Shown here: piece by piece, positions 4,510-5,079 of the stretch | Position numbering within the stretch: the first letter of the stretch is position 1 | How the letters are laid out: every line of letters begins with the position of its first letter | From: an uncultured Candidatus Melainabacteria bacterium | Lineage (GTDB): Bacteria > Cyanobacteriota > Vampirovibrionia > Gastranaerophilales > Gastranaerophilaceae | Reading direction: 5' to 3' | Assembly: GCA_934747335.1 (NCBI GenBank) | Contig: CAKVGS010000062.1 | Span: 1-5,079 of the forward strand | Length of the DNA stretch: 5,079 nt | Translations under genes and position numbers: made by a program | The notes under the pieces: model-generated | Told to the model about the DNA's origin: nothing | What the model saw: only the letters and a program-made list of their open reading frames with translations | Database searches by the model: none

Positions 4510-4536
4510 GTTGGGCTGAAACCCCAACCTACAATA
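4510..4536. repeat. GTTGGG...CCCAAC hairpin repeat
   Basis: GTTGGG (4510-4515) pairs with CCCAAC (4523-4528) around CTGAAAC, followed by CTACAATA. The combination GTTGGGCTGAAACCCCAACC plus CTACAA resembles widely dispersed bacterial intergenic repeats (reverse complement: TTGTAGGTTGGGG...). There is no T-run, so it is probably not the terminator of the adaptor gene. Confidence 0.5.
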
Positions 4537-4537
4537 G

Positions 4538-4605
4538 GTTTTGAGTATTGAGGTTGAACTGCAGTTTTGCATTTGTTAACCGACCAAAGGTCTATGTGCG
4601 TAGCT
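4538..4605. repeat. Repeat D, copy 1 (short variant)
   Basis: GGTTTTGAGTATTGAGGTTG, then AACTGCAGTT..., GTTAACCGACCAAAGGTC and TATGTGCGTAGC. It shares the frame TTTGANTATTGAGGTTGA...TNAACCGACC...GTCTANGTGCGTAGC with copy 2. The internal arms GGTTGAAC and GTTAACC are a diverged form of the GGTTGAC/GTCAACC pair of copies 2 and 3, and the spacer is shorter. Confidence 0.65.
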
Positions 4606-4611
4606 TTTAGA

Positions 4612-4715
4612 GAATGCGCCAAGCTTATGGGTTTGACTATTGAGGTTGACTAGGAGTTTTATTTACATTTAGTAATTTAACAATTGTCAACCGACCGTAT
4701 GTCTACGTGCGTAGC
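4612..4715. repeat. Repeat D, copy 2
   Basis: It starts GAATGCGCCAAGCTTATGGG. GGTTGAC (4643-4649) and GTCAACC (4686-4692) are inverted arms about 36 nt apart. After CGACC comes the palindrome CTACG TG CGTAG (4703-4714). All copies lie in the same direction. Position 4716 onward runs into the A-tract of the terminator at 4725-4740. Confidence 0.7.
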
Positions 4716-4724
4716 ACAAAAAAA

Positions 4725-4740
4725 AGCCCCAAATGGGGCT
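4725..4740 (-). terminator. Rho-independent terminator for leftward transcription
   Basis: AGCCCC (4725-4730) pairs with GGGGCT (4735-4740) around AAAT. On the minus strand the hairpin is followed directly by eight T residues (A-run 4717-4725 on the + strand), the classical layout. On the + strand the stem is followed by AAAATTTTT, a weaker but possible signal, so it may work in both directions. It fits the end of a leftward transcript entering from the gene at 5009-5079 and could also backstop the phage transcript. Confidence 0.75.
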
Positions 4741-4803
4741 AAAATTTTTGTAAGATGTAAGATTATATAAGAGAGTGTTATGTTTTTTTTTGAAGGGATT
4801 AAG

Positions 4804-4877
4804 GTGACCCCTTACCCGAAAATCTAAGTTTCGCTAAGCTCAACTTGATTTTCTACCCTCTCCCTCAAGGGGCGAGG
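4804..4877. repeat. Family B repeat with a nested 36-nt hairpin insert
   Basis: GTGACCCCTTACCC is followed by an imperfect hairpin at 4818-4853. GAAAATC pairs with GATTTTC, then AAGTT with AACTT across a one-base bulge, with loop TCGCTAAGCTC. The family B sequence then resumes with TACCCTCTCCCTCAAGGGG and CGAGGG. The copy at 1913-1952 lacks the 36-nt block, so one repeat appears inserted in another. Confidence 0.6.
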
Positions 4878-4965
4878 GAATGCGCCAAACTTGTAGTTTT
4901 GACATTCGAGGTTGACTTGGAAGTTACATTTATCTTGTAGTTTTACTTATGTCAACCGACCAAGT
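4878..4965. repeat. Repeat D, copy 3
   Basis: It starts GAATGCGCCAAACTTGTAG directly at the end of the family B element. Arms GGTTGAC (4910-4916) and GTCAACC (4951-4957) are followed by GACCAAG. It matches copy 2 at both ends with a diverged centre, and lacks the CTACGTGCGTAG tail. Confidence 0.65.
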
Positions 4966-4980
4966 GTTCTTTTCTTTTTG

Positions 4981-5011
4981 TAACTTTTTCTTTTTAGTAA
5001 AGAAAAAGTTA
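4981..5011. other. Perfect 13-bp palindrome at the 3' end of the leftward gene
   Basis: TAACTTTTTCTTT (4981-4993) pairs with AAAGAAAAAGTTA (4999-5011) around TTAGT. The outermost bases 5009-5011 are the TAA stop of the minus-strand frame. The stem is long but has only two G-C pairs. Neither strand has a clean T-run directly after it. It could be a 3' stabiliser, a weak bidirectional terminator or a dispersed palindrome. Confidence 0.55.
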
Positions 5012-5079
5012 TGCAATAAAGTTGTTACCAAATCTGTTAGCGCCGTAGAAGAAAGATTCTCTCATAACTTGTTGAAGGT
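5009..5079 (-). CDS. 3' end of a leftward gene, product unknown (partial)
   Basis: The minus strand is open from the window edge to TAA at 5009-5011 and ends LQQVMRESFFYGANRFGNNFIA. I do not recognise the family from 22 residues. Support comes from position: the stop overlaps a 13-bp palindrome, and a leftward T-tract terminator lies 270 nt further on. The + strand is also open over this stretch in one frame (from 5012) but offers no start codon with a ribosome site, so the leftward reading is preferred. It would converge with the phage genes and may be a host gene or an oppositely oriented prophage gene. Confidence 0.4.
   Translation of the reverse strand, partial: LQQVMRESFFYGANRFGNNFIA

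Larger units (their letters stand above)
4428..5008. other. 581-nt gene-free stretch of repeats and terminators
   Basis: I see no supportable gene here on either strand. In order it holds a GTTGGG/CCCAAC hairpin, three copies of repeat D, a leftward intrinsic terminator, a two-copy GTAAGAT tandem (4750-4763), a nested family B element and most of a 13-bp-stem palindrome. It separates the last rightward phage gene from the leftward gene end at 5009, so it is a convergent intergenic region and possibly the edge of the prophage remnant. Confidence 0.6.

Noticed and set aside
4309..4572. Reverse-strand open frame of 87 codons
   Set aside because: It overlaps the adaptor gene and repeat D copy 1. 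The composition is low-complexity and there is no ribosome site.
4538..4965. Repeat D as integron attC sites or a CRISPR array
   Set aside because: The arms do not match the RYYYAAC/GTTRRRY core sites. The three copies are unevenly spaced, long and diverged, with no conserved 25-40 nt repeat and no unique spacers of uniform length.
5012..5079. Open + strand frame at the window end
   Set aside because: There is no start codon with a ribosome site, and the ATG at 5011 is followed at once by a stop; the leftward frame fits the context better.

Overview
This AT-rich window carries the head-assembly part of a tailed-phage (Caudoviricetes) structural module. It sits in what looks like a bacterial chromosome, most likely as a prophage or prophage remnant. 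The order is scaffold, major capsid protein (MCP), small decoration-like protein, tiny basic protein, virion-type lysozyme/transglycosylase, then head-tail adaptor, all on the + strand. Functions are assigned from protein features read by eye; no database search was possible. The host is uncertain. Low GC, AAGAAAGGA ribosome-binding sites and dense short intergenic palindromic repeats would fit an uncultured gut bacterium such as a Gastranaerophilales-type (non-photosynthetic cyanobacterial lineage) genome. This is an inference, and other AT-rich gut lineages are not excluded.

Layout: 1-99 is a leader with a small hairpin and a repeat remnant. The scaffold is at 100-717 and the MCP at 849-1739. 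A 343-nt gap packed with three repeat families (1740-2082) leads to the decoration-like protein at 2083-2469. A 211-nt gap with a long inverted repeat (2470-2680) leads to the 64-residue protein at 2681-2875 and the lysozyme-like enzyme at 2879-3364, which lie 3 nt apart. A 403-nt mosaic of repeats (3365-3767) precedes the adaptor at 3768-4427. The stretch 4428-5008 has no gene. It holds three copies of one repeat, a strong leftward terminator, a nested repeat and a 13-bp-stem palindrome. The last 71 nt read as the 3' end of a leftward gene.

How the genes work together: scaffold and MCP would build the procapsid, the decoration-like protein could coat or stabilise it, the adaptor would join the portal vertex to the tail, and the lysozyme-like protein could open peptidoglycan at entry or release. 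Terminase and portal genes are not in the window; they would be expected upstream. No tail genes follow the adaptor, and the reading direction reverses instead.

The most unusual aspect is the non-coding DNA. Phage head genes are normally tightly packed, but here four of the five intergenic gaps are filled with palindromic repeats of several families. One family flanks the MCP gene as near-identical inverted copies. Several genes also end in a perfect hairpin on or beside the stop codon.
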